Source: Calycina herbarum (taxonomy: Eukaryota > Ascomycota > Leotiomycetes > Helotiales > Pezizellaceae). Taken from it: a DNA stretch of 64,000 bases. Below the pieces are notes generated by a model that ran no database searches, was not told the DNA's origin, and worked only from the letters and a program-made list of their open reading frames with translations. Position numbers and translations under genes: made by a program. The DNA lies in assembly GCA_001414485.1 (NCBI GenBank), contig LLEY01000100.1, positions 124,001 through 188,000 on the forward strand. Reading direction: 5' to 3'. Positions 34,151 to 46,237 of the stretch are shown piece by piece. Numbering within the stretch: position 1 is the stretch's first letter; every line of letters starts with the position of its first letter.

Positions 34151-35271
34151 ATGTCCTCACAAACAGTGCAAATCGCCTCGCCGGCACAATTCTCAAGTCT
34201 CCTCAAGTCCTCAAAAATCGTCGTCACAGACTGTAAGCTTCTACCCCACCTTACCCCTCGTCCTCCATAGCACGTCAAGCAAACAATAGCTTCACAGCAC
34301 GTTTGCAGAGCCTACACTAACTTCCTATAGTCTACGCAGACTGGTGTGAACCATGCAAACAAATCGCCCCAATCTACGAGCAGCTCTCGGCCCAGCTAAC
34401 GCGACCGAATCGCATTACCTTCACCAAGGTCAACGTGGATACACAAAAGGAGATCGCAGCGAATTATACCGTCACTGCCATGCCAACCTTTATGATATTC
34501 AAGGAAGGCAAGGTCGTTGAGAAGATTCAGGGCGCGAATGCCAGGAAGTTACAGGCTGTGATTAAGCAGTTGGCTGCTGAAGCTGATGTTGCTTCAAGCG
34601 GGTTTGGAGGCTCAAGCAGTGGCGATTGGCGCAAAGGAGAGTTTCCAAAGGGTTATGGAGATATCAACAATCAAATCGATGTAAAGGGATTGGAGCTCTT
34701 GAACTCGGATACCGAATTTGGCACTGTACGAGTCTTGGTCGAGAGCAGCAAACCAACTGATCTTCAGAAGGGCAAGGCATCTGAAAATGCTGTCAAGGAT
34801 TGGGTAGAGAGTGACACGGATGAGCAGCTGATGCTATACATGCCCTTCCAGGCTCTTCTAAAGATCCGTACTTTACAGGTATACGATACGTCTTCTGCGA
34901 GATTGGACCATAGCTAACAACCGCAATAGATCACCTCCTTACCACCCAAAGAAGCCGAAGATGACGAAGAAGTTCCTATGCGACCCAAGACTATCCAAAT
35001 ATACTCCAATCGCCCACATATTCTCGGTTTCGAAGAGGCAGACGATACTCCTATCACCCAAAGCATTACACTCTCCGAAAACGATTGGGATGCCACCGGC
35101 ACTGCGACTATCCCTCTGCGATTTGTCAAGTTCCAAAATGTCACAAGTTTAGTCATCTTCATCGTGGACGGTGATGGAGAAGGAGAGCGGGTTCGCGTTG
35201 ACAGACTCAGAATAATCGGCGAGACGGGCGAGAAGAGAGATGGTAAAATAGAAAAAGTCAGTGAAGAGTGA
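34151..35271 (+). CDS. thioredoxin-like protein with C-terminal PITH domain (TXNL1 type)
   Basis: Exons 34151-34232, 34331-34878 and 34930-35271 give 323 residues, the usual TXNL1 size. Residues 1-105 form a thioredoxin fold: VVTDFYADWCEPCKQIAP (active site), FTKVNVD, and cis-Pro in TAMPTFMIFKEG. A Gly/Ser linker (SSGFGGSSSGDW) leads to the PITH domain (about 140-310), with LNSDTEFGTVRVL, SDTDEQLMLYMPF, PKTIQIYSNRP and LRFVKFQNVTSLVIFI. The human relative binds the 26S proteasome lid and reduces protein disulphides. The active site is CEPC where most relatives have CGPC, which may tune redox potential. The extreme C-terminus is acidic/basic (KIEKVSEE). Confidence 0.95.
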
Positions 35272-37606
35272 AGAGGATAGCGACTGCGGAATACCTGGGT
35301 AGCATGACTGAATGACTAGCATGAACAAGGAATCATGTTAATGAGGCAAGAGAAATGGCCTTGAACCTTGGAATATTGAGATATGGCGATGAGGGTAGAC
35401 ACAGTAGAGAAGAAAATGCGATGATTGTCCCCAAATGAAGACTCTTGATTTCCTGAACATCTTGAATTGAATTGATCTCTACGCCGCACACCAATTGAAC
35501 TTAACAGCCTCGACGCATTTGTGTCCGGCCCATCGCTGAACCAAGCCCAAGGATTTCCTTGCCATCTAACGGCCTCGCAGACGCCCAGTATCTTCCCCAA
35601 GTATTTCCCTCCCCTCCCAATATAACCTGAAGTCCCATCCTCCATTCATCCCTCGAATAAAAATCCCCCAAAGGAACAAATATAAAATGTCCAGCCCTCC
35701 CCATCACGCCCCGCATCCAGCAAAACCCAGCGAGCCCGTTAAGACAAATCGGTAGGGTTGCGAACACAATACAGGAGCTATCGAAGGAAAAGAGGCCGTC
35801 TTTGCAATTGAGTTTTCTCTGTGATAGGATTGACGCTCAGAAAATTATTTGACAATACATCATGGGACGATACAGAGTACCGCGGATGTTTGAGCAACAC
35901 TGGGGTTTTTAAATCCTATCGCCGCACGAGAAAAGAAAGAAAAGGTTTTCCAAAGGAGGATGGGCGAAGATATAGAAAAATTAAATGTGGGGCGCTTGGA
36001 GGGGGCTAGGCTTGATTTGGGCTGGTGGGCACGTGAGAGGGTAAAAGCGGCGGGGTAGGAGTGGAAAGTTTGAAAATATCAAAGCACTATATATTATTTA
36101 TTAAATATCATTGAATGTTTCCTAAAATGCTAAGCCCTGAAAAGTTAGAACAATGAGAATTATTCGCTGTCATGTCTCTCACGAAGAGGCTGGGTGGTTT
36201 ATCTAGAGCTAGTGACTGGGTGTGTAGAATGAAGTAGAGTTACCAGTAGTAAGTTTGAACGAGAAGTCTCAATATCATAAAATCTTGAAATATAATGTTT
36301 TTTTTGAGTGGGGCTGTCGAGTAGCTAGGTATTCCAAACTCGAGACTTGTAACAATAATAGACTTGATATTTGCTTTTACGATCAAACAGCGGAATAGTA
36401 TTACAAGTACTCGTCATAAAATCTTGAGAGAAATGGAAACCCGGATGGATATACTGAGATACTCGTTACTAATTGATCTCTCTCTTCTCTGATTTCTCAT
36501 GTGTTCATCTGATGATAATACAATTTTGTTTCAGTGAAAATCGACTTGTTTTGGAAAGAAACTCTGGGAAATCTGATACTGATACTTCTTTTGATAATTA
36601 ACTCCAACCGAGAAATGTCTAGGCGTTTCGGGCCTTCAGCCCCAATTGAGCTTGACATCATGTCCTTTTAGTCTTGAATCATCCGAGATCTCGGATAAGT
36701 CACAGCGCTCCAAATGACAAAGTTGCATATCAAGCAGGGCCAAAGAGCCGCTTCTTTTTTCAGCTCCCGCTTTGTGTTATGGCCAGGATATCCCTGGTAA
36801 AATACTCAATGGCGTTGGGAAATATCCGATATAGTTCATGTACTCAAAGCTTGTGAAGTTGAAAATAGAGGGGGTGGCGTCGATTTTTGATGCTAACAAG
36901 AAGGGGAAAAGAAATTTTTTTGCTTCTTTAATACGAGTAGCAAATACGCATTAATTCTTCTTTTTAAATTGAGGAGGTTTAACGGTTTTCTGGTGGATAA
37001 ACATTGGGTCCATGATGTTCTACCGATCGAAAGTTAAAAATCAGTTGGAAGAGGATTGCCGTCCGAGATGCATTTGGAAGATACATGGCCATTGGAGGAA
37101 GCCTGTCTCAATAGCAGGGATCAAAAACATCTTCAAACCCAAGTATCGAAAGTCATTGAAAGAGATGGTCAAAGGAATGCATTCGTAGAAACTGTTCGAT
37201 CGTCAGCGACAGAAATCCAAACCATAGAAACAAAAGAAGTGTTGCTCTCACAGCTTATATTTTCAGGAGATTAATTTCCGATTGGGCCACGACGTAACAG
37301 GCGGAGGGCAAAGCAAAGCAAGGGGTGGGGATCATGGCTGAAGTTGCTGCACAATTTGTTGGTGTGTAAAGGTCCCTCTCCTGCACCTCTCCCTCACCAT
37401 CTTTAACCCTCACCAAACCCACGATCCTACTCCCCAGAACACCTTCTTAACGGATTCAACGCGTCGAAACAGCAATTGCGGAGAAAACACTATCAAAATC
37501 AATATATTAGGTGGACAGAGCTTCATAGTAGCTGGGGTGGTGACCCTGATTGGTGTGGTGCGGCAACTGTAGTACGGTGTAGGGGAGAAAACAATAAATC
37601 GACCAG
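35272..37606. other. intergenic, no gene seen
   Basis: About 2.3 kb, AT-rich after 36050, with only short ORFs of no recognisable family. The end is the promoter of the CLIP-170-like gene. Confidence 0.5.
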
Positions 37607-40253
37607 ATGTCAACACACACTCCTCGACGCTCACTCAGACCTCGTCAGTCACTCGGCACTGCCTCCAGCCCGAATTTAAATTCCCAATACACCGCCCAGC
37701 GAACGAACAACCCTTTTCCTACGTCACTAAATAAGAAAATATCCCTTAGCGCACTCACTCACAGTAGCCTGGCGACCATCCCAGATGCGACCAAAGGATA
37801 CGGCTTGAACACGGTGCAGAGCAAGAACTCCCTCACACCCAAGAAAATGGCACCCACGACACCCTCACGCGGTGACGGCGAGGATCTGGAGGTCGGTGAC
37901 ACGGTCGATGTGCCAGGGAATATGTACGGTACGGTCAAGTTTGTTGGGTCCGTACAAGGCAAGAAGGGTCTCTTCGCAGGGGTGGAATTAAGTGAAGAAT
38001 TTGCGCGCCGGGGCAAGAATAATGGCGATGTTGAGGGGTGAGACAAGCAAACGCCCTCTCCATGAACTCATACTGATCAAATCACGTAGTATATCGTATT
38101 TCCAAACCCAGGTCCCTGGTGCCGGTATCTTCCTCCCGATAAATAGGGCGACTCGACGCGCCTCTGCCTCTTCCCGCGATGGCTCCTTTCCTCTTACGCC
38201 TTCGACTCCTTCGGCTGGAAGCAGCTTCAAGGTTGCAGGTCAAGTTTCGAGAACCTTTACACCCCCGACTCCGTCATTGCCCAAATTCAGTCAGTCGGTT
38301 GGGCCAGGAAGAGCTCCAAGTCCTGGCTTCAAGAAGTCTCGTCCCTCACTCCCGCGTCCTGAGTCTCCTCTGCGAAGGCCACAAATCGGCGCGAGACCTT
38401 CGATCGCGACGCCATCACAAAAAGCACCTCCGCGATATGGCAGCCCTGCTCCTTCCAAGTTTGGGCAGAGCGTGAGGGGTACAAAGGACTCGGGAGACCC
38501 AAGCAAGAGAGTTGGATATACACCAAGAATGGGGATGATGGGAACACCTGGACCAAGAAGTGCCTCTGCTCTTGGACAAGCCCCCATGAGCATCAGCGAA
38601 GATGAGACCACACCCGTTGGAGTAGCTCGTACTACTACAAACGCAAGTCTTGGCTCTATATCTTCTTTCGCTTCCAAAATACGACCAGCTTCACGAGCCG
38701 CATCCCGGGCGGCATCTCGCACAGGATCCAGAGCAAACGACCATAATGATGAGGCGGATCGATTGCGGGGGCAGCTAGATGAGCGGGAGAAGCAACTCAA
38801 AGATCAAGCAGCGAGCTTGGCAGAGATGGAAAGTGCGCTGGCGGAAGTACAATCATTAATGGGAGCAGCAGAAGGGAGTACACACAGCTCTAGCCGGAAT
38901 AATAGGGGTAGTTTGGAGGACAAAGATGCATCACAACTGCGAGCACTACTCCGAGAAAAGAACGAGAAGATAGCAATGTTGACCGCAGAATTCGACGCAC
39001 ACCGAGCGGATTTTAGAAGCACGATCGACACTCTCGAGTTGGCCAGCACCGAAACTGAACGTGTTTATGAAAAGCGCGTTGATGATTTGTTACACGAAGT
39101 TCAAGAATACCAGGAACGCACCGATGATGTTGACAGTGTTGCTAGACAACTTAAACAGCTTGAAGAGCTTGTGCAGGAATTGGAAGAAGGTCTGGAAGAT
39201 GCTCGACGAGGAGAAGCTGAAGCTAGAGGAGAGGTTGAATTTTTGCGTGGAGAAGTTGAGCGCACAAGATCAGAGCTACGTCGGGAACGTGAGAAGGCAG
39301 CAGCAGCAATCAATAGCAATGGTGCCAATGGAGAATCGAACTCTGCTAGTACCACATCCAAAGAGGTTGAACAACGGGACGATGAGATTCGTGGATTGAA
39401 AGCCATTATCCACTCTTTGAGTAGAGATGCTGTGCCGGATACGTCAAACTCGACCCCAGATCTTCAAAAAACACCAACCCAGCGTCAAGGGAGCTTTCAA
39501 CGACGCCAAGGTAGCGTTGGTGCGGACTCGACTCAAGACAAGGCGACCCGGGAGAAACTTGAACGAGAGCTCAAGGAGCTTCGAGCAGTTGTTGAGGCAA
39601 AGACAAACCGAGAGGACGAACTCGAACGCGAGCTTGAGCGTGCCCGCAGAGGTAGTGCCAGTCAATTGAACCACCAACGCTCTAGTGCAATGACCATTGG
39701 TAGCACTGGTACCGTTACCCAAGACTTTGCATCGGCACGCGATTCCAAGGGGACCGTCGTCAGTTGGCGAGAAAGAGATTTGCCCAGGTCGCCAGAACAC
39801 AGACGAGGAAACACGCTTGAGACTATGCCAGAGAGTGACACATACTCATCTGCAGCCGAGAGCAACTTCTGCGAGCTATGCGAGACCTCAGGCCACGATA
39901 TCTTGACATGTACCAACATGTTCAGCACCAACGGCAATTCCAATGGCAACAACCAATCCCGGGAAGACTTGAATACTCACAAGCGAACCGGCAAAGACGC
40001 TGTAAGGGAAGGTCTCAAACTTTCTCCCTCCCACCACGGCGAGTACAAGCCAGCTCCACTCTCACCAATGCCACTTTCACCACAGAAGAAATCACCGACA
40101 GAAAAGACTCATGTTCAGATTATTCCTAATCCCATGGAATCGGGACCTGTAGCTGGCAAGGAGAGTGGTGTAGTTAATATGGATAAATGGTGTGGTGTCT
40201 GTGAGCGAGAGGGTCACGATAGTATTGATTGCCCATTTGAGGATGCATTCTAG
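37607..40253 (+). CDS. CAP-Gly microtubule plus-end tracking protein (CLIP-170/Tip1 type)
   Basis: Exons 37607-38037 and 38090-40253 give 864 residues. A basic Ser/Pro N-terminus precedes one CAP-Gly domain (about 95-170): VGDTVDVPGNMYGTVKFVG, GLFAGVELSEEF and the tubulin-tail-binding GKNNGDVEGISYF, which spans the intron. The usual GKNDG reads GKNNG here. A Ser/Pro/Arg-rich region follows (about 175-370; binds microtubules in relatives), then a long coiled coil (about 385-680, with RLRGQLDEREKQLKDQA) and two CCHC zinc knuckles at the C-terminus (CELCETSGHDILTC and CGVCEREGHDSIDC) used in relatives to bind dynein/LIS1 factors. Role: tracking growing microtubule ends, polarity and nuclear movement. 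Fission-yeast Tip1 and budding-yeast Bik1 are the family references. Confidence 0.95.
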
Positions 40254-40904
40254 ATCTAGCGTTATGTTGTTTGGGCGAAATTCTTATCTCATCGTTTTTC
40301 CTCGTCTTGATCGTGGGAGGAAAAAGGCATTGCATGGCGTGTTATTTTCTTGCTCTTGTGCGATGATACCACTCTTTTTTCCCTTCATAGCTTTGTTTCC
40401 TTTTGTTTCTTTTCTGGGATTGCCTAGGGAGGGGGGGAGGGCGTGGGGTGATGAACTGGAACTTGCTGGTCTATGATTGGAAATGAACGAAAGGTCATGA
40501 CTGATGTGTAGATGTAATAATTAATGATTGGGGAGATGATGGGTGTGGGTGGGATATGATTTAGTTGTTGTGCTGATACATTATAAAGATCGGATGCAGA
40601 TTCCTAGCTGAGAATGTTAATCCTACAGTATGCTACTTTATATTATCTTACGTTTTCCCTGGGTTTTGTAATATAATGTGCTTGATGTGTGGCTTTGGAG
40701 AGCACCATAGCATCGGTCCACTATGTTGTTCTTGTTTTTGTTTTAACGTTGCTCCGCGGGCGTCTAGCTTTCTGAGGCGTTCCGAGTATTCTTGATTGAG
40801 AATATTAATCGTAAGAAATCAACTTTTAAAATCTTCTATCTGTAAATGATATTCTGGTAACCGAGAGCGATGGCCAAATCTCTCGCGTATAGGTGATTGT
40901 TAGG
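40254..40904. other. 3' region, no gene seen
   Basis: Downstream of the CLIP-170-like gene. T-rich stretches probably belong to its 3' UTR. No further feature. Confidence 0.45.
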
Positions 40905-41225
40905 CTGAAGGGTTATTAGGTTAATACTTAGTATAATATTAGAAAGTTTTATAACTTTAGATTATTAGAACTATAATCTAATCTTACTTCTACTAAAGTA
41001 AAAAAGAAATTTAATCTTAGATTTCTTTATTTAAAGAAGTTTAAATAGATTTTATTAGTATAGCTAAGTTCTAATTCTACTTTTATAAAAAATATAAAAA
41101 ATATCTAATTCTAGTATTATTAAGTAAAAGAGAGATTTAATCTAAGTTCTCTTTTACTAAAGAATTCTAAGTAGGTTTTATTATTATTATTTACTAGAAG
41201 AGAAAAAACTTTCTTTGCTCTATAG
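40905..41225. repeat. AT-rich RIP-degraded island with internal duplication
   Basis: I find no CpA or TpG from about 40921 to 41210, while TpA is very common, the mark of RIP. Two internal segments match each other: about 40995-41062 and 41125-41185, both reading roughly AGTAAAA-GA-ATTTAATCT, then AAAGAA and TAG-TTTTATTA, about 130 bp apart. This suggests an old tandem duplication that was itself mutated. No coding capacity. Confidence 0.8.
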
Positions 41226-41845
41226 TAGAAAACAAAAGAAGCTCCAAGTTAAGAACGTCTAGTAATTAATTATCTCTTCTCTCTTAACTCTGTTACTTTA
41301 TTCCTACCTACTCTTCGCAATGTCTAAAATTCATTCATCAGCCTACGTTGATATTTCCATCCAGACCGTAACTCAAGTTGTCTAGTTTCAAAGAGCAAGG
41401 TGACTCAATCACGACTACATCTAATCGCGCAAGCATTACCCGACTTCCCACCTAACAAAGCTGTAAGTCATCTCCACTCTTCTAGAGCAAGTAAAATTTA
41501 ACAATGTCTGTTTGAGTAAAAAAATCCTTCTACCCCTTGGCAACCAGTTTCACAACAGCATGCATTTCACGAAAACAGCAATAACAAAAGTTGTTGAAGA
41601 CCATACATATTCATAGGAAGTAAGAAGTCTCAATCACAGGCAATTGCAGCCCAAAACCATTCTTTCCCTTTACCCCTTCATCATCAATCAATCCACGAAC
41701 CAAGCCGCCCAAAATTCTTGACCTCGTTAACTCCGTCATCATTCTATACTTCATCAAATCCCAAGACGAAGCGATGGCCTCTGTTTTCTGCTAATAATTT
41801 TTCCTTGAAAAGCCTTGCGACCTGCATTCTCAGAACAAAACCCTT
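41226..41845. other. intergenic, no gene seen
   Basis: Normal composition; 3' region of pyruvate carboxylase on the minus strand. No gene recognised. Confidence 0.45.
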
Positions 41846-44800
41846 TCACTTCTCAATCTTACAGATGAGGTCTGCACCTCCGACGGAATCACCCTCCTTG
41901 ACTTGAAGGTGTCCAACCTTACCAGCATGTGGTGCTGAGATGACCATTTCCTAGGGCGATTTGTTAAAAAAGCGACGAGGGGAGGAGAGTGACAACTTAC
42001 CATCTTCATGGCACTAAGTACTGCAATTGGGTCACCCTTCTTGCACTCGTGGCCGTCGTGGACACGAATCTCGACAACGACACCAGACATTGGTGCACCG
42101 ACTTGGCTTGAATCGTTGGGATCGGCCTTTGGACGACTGGTATTCTCAACAGCAGCCTTGTTATCATCGACAGTAACTTGTCGGACCTCGCCTGGGTAAT
42201 GTTAGCAGTGCTTAGAAGACAAATAACAAAATAATGCTTACCATTCATTTCGTAGAACACTTCACGTTGACCAGTAGTATCAGACAAAGGACCAACTGCG
42301 AGCAGCTTCAAGATCAAAATCTTTCCCTTCTCCAACTCGACGTGGAATTCCTCTCCGATCTGAGGTGCAGACAAGAAGTATCTTGTTGGCAAAACGCTGA
42401 GATCACCATACTTTTGGGTGAACTTTCGATAATCCTCGAAGACCTTGGGGTACATGGCGTAACTGGCAACATCACATTCGGTGACACTGCCCCATTTGGT
42501 GTGGATTTCCTTCTTGATCTTTGCGAGATCAAGTGGCTCCAAGGTCAAACCAGGTCTCTTGTCGAGCTTTCTTCTGTTTCGGAGAGCATTTGTGCGCAGT
42601 GGCTCAGGGAAGCCTCCGTATGGTTGACCCATCAAGCCCTCGAAGAATTCAAGAACGGAACCAGGGAAATCAAGCTCGGCAGCCTTCTTCTGGACATCAT
42701 CAAAGCTAAGTTTGTTGGAAACCATGAATTGAGCCAAATCACCGACGACCTTGGAGGTAGGGGTGACCTTGACGATATCGCCAAGCAAGTCATTTGCTGC
42801 CTCGTAGGCCTTCTTGGTCTCAGCCCATTGAGCACCAAGACCGAGTTGGGAGGCTTGGAACATCATGTTGGTCAATTGACCACCTGGAATCTCGTGCTCA
42901 TAAACTTCTGGATCAGGACCTGTAAGACCAGCCTCGAATGGCGAGTAAAGGAGACGGAGTTGAGCCCAGTATGTATCGATGGCTCGGACATGGTGGACGT
43001 TCAATCCTGGGTCGAGATCCGAACCTTCCAAAGAGGCAAGAACGGCTCCAACACTTGGTTGAGAGGTCATACCAGACAAACTGTCAGTGGCAGTATCCAC
43101 GGCATCAGCACCCGCGTTGGCGCAAGCAACCATGGAAGCAACACCGGTACCAGCAGAGTCGTGAGTGTGAACGTGAATTGGGAGATCTGGGTACTTCTTG
43201 CGAATAGCACCGATCAAGAGGGTAGCAGCCTTTGGCTTAAGAACACCTGCCATATCCTTGACACCCAAGATGTGAATCTTGAGAGCGACAAGCTTCTCAA
43301 CCAATGAAAGGTAGTATTCCAAGTTGTACTTCTTCTTTGGGTTAAGCATGTCTCCGGAATAACAAACGGTACCTTCAACGACACCTCCAGCCTTGTGGAC
43401 AGCCTTGATACCGACCTCGAGTTGATCGATGTCGTTCAACGCATCGAAGACTCGGAAGATGTCGACACCGTGCTTCTTTGCTTGCTCACAGAAGTGATAG
43501 ATGGCGTTATCAGGCAGCGAAGAGTATGCGACACCGTTGGCACCACGGAGCAACATCTGGAATGGGATGTTTGGAATAAGCTTGCGCATCTTTCTGAGTC
43601 TGTCCCAAGGATCCTCATAGAGGAATCTCATGGCTACATCGAAAGTAGCACCACCCCAGCATTCAAGACTGTACAAGTTGCTGTAAGCGTGACTGGTCTC
43701 CTTGGCAATGTTCAAAAGATCAACTGTTCGAACACGGGTTGCCAGCAACGATTGATGGGCATCACGCCATGTGGTATCCATAAGAAGACAGCTCTTGTTG
43801 GCACGAACTGCCTTTGCGAAAGCTTCCGGGCCATCCTTAACGAGGACGTTTCTCCATCCAGTCTTGCATGGCTCAGAAACATCAATCTTGTTTCCAGCGT
43901 CATCGAGAAGTTCTGGCATGATGATTTCGCCCTTGAATTTTGGCTCGCCGATTTGACCAGCGATGCTACTGCCATTGACGGCAATATCTCCGAGGTATGC
44001 CAAAAGCTTCTGAGCACGATTTTGACTGCCAACAAGATCAAAGAGCTCTGGAGTATCATCGATGAAGGTGGTCCAGCAGTTGCCCTCAATGAAAGTAGGG
44101 TGGGTGAGCAAAGTTGCCAAGAAAGGAATGTTGGTCTTGACTCCACGAATACGGAACTCAACCAAGGCTCTCAACATCTTTCGTCGTGCAATTTCGTATG
44201 TAGAACCATGGCAAGTGCACTTGACTAACATGCTGCGGCAGAGTCAGTAATGTCATTTCTAGAATCATGCCTGGGGAGGAAAAAGGGTCGTGGGAGAAGG
44301 AACAGAGTTGTCTGCCTCCTGAAACAAGCTGGAAAGAAGAAAAAACTTAGAGAAAACTAACCTGTCATAATGAGGAGCTATGAGAAATTAGCATATGTTT
44401 TTCACGTTAAATTAGGAGCCAGGGGTCACATACTGATGATTGCGCCTGCAAATCCATTACCACCATCCAAACGGACTCCATTACCACCAGCTGATCGATA
44501 AACTTCAATCTTTCCAGTATCTGGTGAGAATCCCTTGGCGGGATCTTCTGTGGTGATACGGCATTGAATAGCAAATCCTCTAATGGAGATACGGTCTTGG
44601 GTGAGACCTAGCTGAGCCAATGTTGCGCCAGCAGCAATTTGGATTTGTGCAGCGATGAGATCAATACCGGTAATTTCCTCCGTAATGGTGTGCTCGACTT
44701 GAATACGGGGGTTGATCTCGATAAAGTAGTATCGGTTTTGTTGATCAACCAAGAACTCAGCGGTACCAGCATTTCGGTAGTTGACCGACTTTGCAAGCTT

Positions 44801-46237
44801 GACAGCGTCGGCAAGAAGGTTGTCTCTGACACTGACTGGCAGATCCTTTGCTGGTGCCAATTCAACGACCTTTTGATGTCTGCGTTGAACGGAGCAATCA
44901 CGCTCATAGAGATGAACAATGTTTCCTTGGTTATCTCCAAGAAGTTGGACCTCAATGTGCTTGGGTTTGTCGAGGAATCTCTCCACGAAGACGGTACCAT
45001 TCCCGAAAGCCGATTTGGCCTCGGAAGTGGCTCGGGTGAAGGAGTCTTCAAGGTCCTTTTGTTCCCGAACAACTCGCATACCACGTCCACCACCTCCGTA
45101 TGCAGCCTTGATGATGATCGGGAAGCCGTACTCGTCGGTAAACTTCTTGACATCCTCGAACTTATCAACGGCACCTTCGGTTCCCGGAACCACGGGTACA
45201 CCCGCCTTGATGGCCAGAGTTCGGGCGGAGACTTTGTCACCTAGTGAGTCGATGACTTCGGGAGAGGGACCAACGAACTGTCAGAAGGACTAGTTAGCGG
45301 GTGCACTACCAGTAGTTGGGGGAAGCGAGGAGAGGATAAAACAACGTACAATTAGGCCAGCCTTCTCAACGTTTCGTGCAAACTCGGCATTCTCAGAGAG
45401 GAAACCATATCCTGGGAGGGGAAATTAGAATAACTTTCCGTGTAGATTGGGTTACTCCGTCATACCGGGGTGGATCATCTGTACTCCATGTTGCATTGCA
45501 ATCTTGATAATCTCATCTCCAGCCAAATATGCCCCGACTGGTGTGTATTGACCTCGCTTTCCGATCACATAGGCTTCATCTGCTTCTAAAAGTGGAATTG
45601 TGATTAGCAGACCGCTCTCTGACTCTGCTACCCCGCGGGCGGTACCCACTTTGTCTGTGCATGGAAAGTCGGTCCTCGTAACTATAGGTACCAATTGTCA
45701 GTTCCCCACACCACATCAAAAAGGCGAAAAGTGAATCTACCTGAAGACTGCAACTGTCTGGAGTGACAATTCGTGTGCCTATAGAGGGGTCAGCAATTTC
45801 CACCGAAATAGGGTCCCGGAAAGCTTACTGTTCTGAAAATCTATCCCAAGCAGAAAGTTAGCAAGCTCAATTACCCCGCGTCACCCGCCCCATTGACAGA
45901 ACATACGCGAATAGCTATACCGTTGTTAGCCAGCGAACACGACACAATTGAAGGAGTGGAGTTACTTACGAATTTCTCCTCTGTTGGCCACTATCGTCAC
46001 CCAATTGAATTAGCAAGTTTTTCTTTCCTTTTTTCTCCCTTTTCCCTTCCTTTTTCCCGGGGCAGAGGAACGCCAGGATTGGGATTGGAGGGACATACCC
46101 AAAATCTTCTTCAATTGCATGATGCTGGAATTGGCACGAATTCGGTGGATGGTTTGAGGGTGCTTGACGCCAGTGTCCTCAAAGACCTCGCTATAGGCGC
46201 CATTAGGGCCATGGTGTTGGTGATCCTGATCGGCCAT
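41846..46237 (-). CDS. PYC1: pyruvate carboxylase, with a chain of microexons
   Basis: Carboxylates pyruvate to oxaloacetate using ATP, bicarbonate and biotin (anaplerosis, gluconeogenesis; cytosolic in fungi). Thirteen exons join to 1192 residues, the family norm: 46237-46099, 45990-45970 (21 nt), 45914-45907 (8 nt), 45840-45829 (12 nt), 45778-45741 (38 nt), 45681-45650 (32 nt), 45585-45466, 45411-45350, 45277-44434, 44377-44362 (16 nt), 44232-42242, 42191-42001 and 41950-41846. The biotin-carboxylase domain has ILVANRGEIPIRIFRTA (split over four exons), YGGGGRGM and [10 protein letters not shown]. The carboxyltransferase has [27 protein letters not shown] and [10 protein letters not shown]. 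The C-terminal biotinyl domain has [10 protein letters not shown] and the biotinylated Lys in SAMKM. The start is supported by [10 protein letters not shown] just before the conserved domain. All small exons are flanked by GT...AG. Confidence 0.97.

Noticed and set aside
35501..35767. 88-codon minus ORF after the TXNL1-like gene
   Set aside because: No recognisable family and overlapping alternative frame; probably 3' UTR sequence of the + strand gene.
42234..44228. Long + strand ORFs (357 and 277 codons) opposite pyruvate carboxylase
   Set aside because: Mirror-frame shadows of a highly biased, conserved coding exon; products show no domain.
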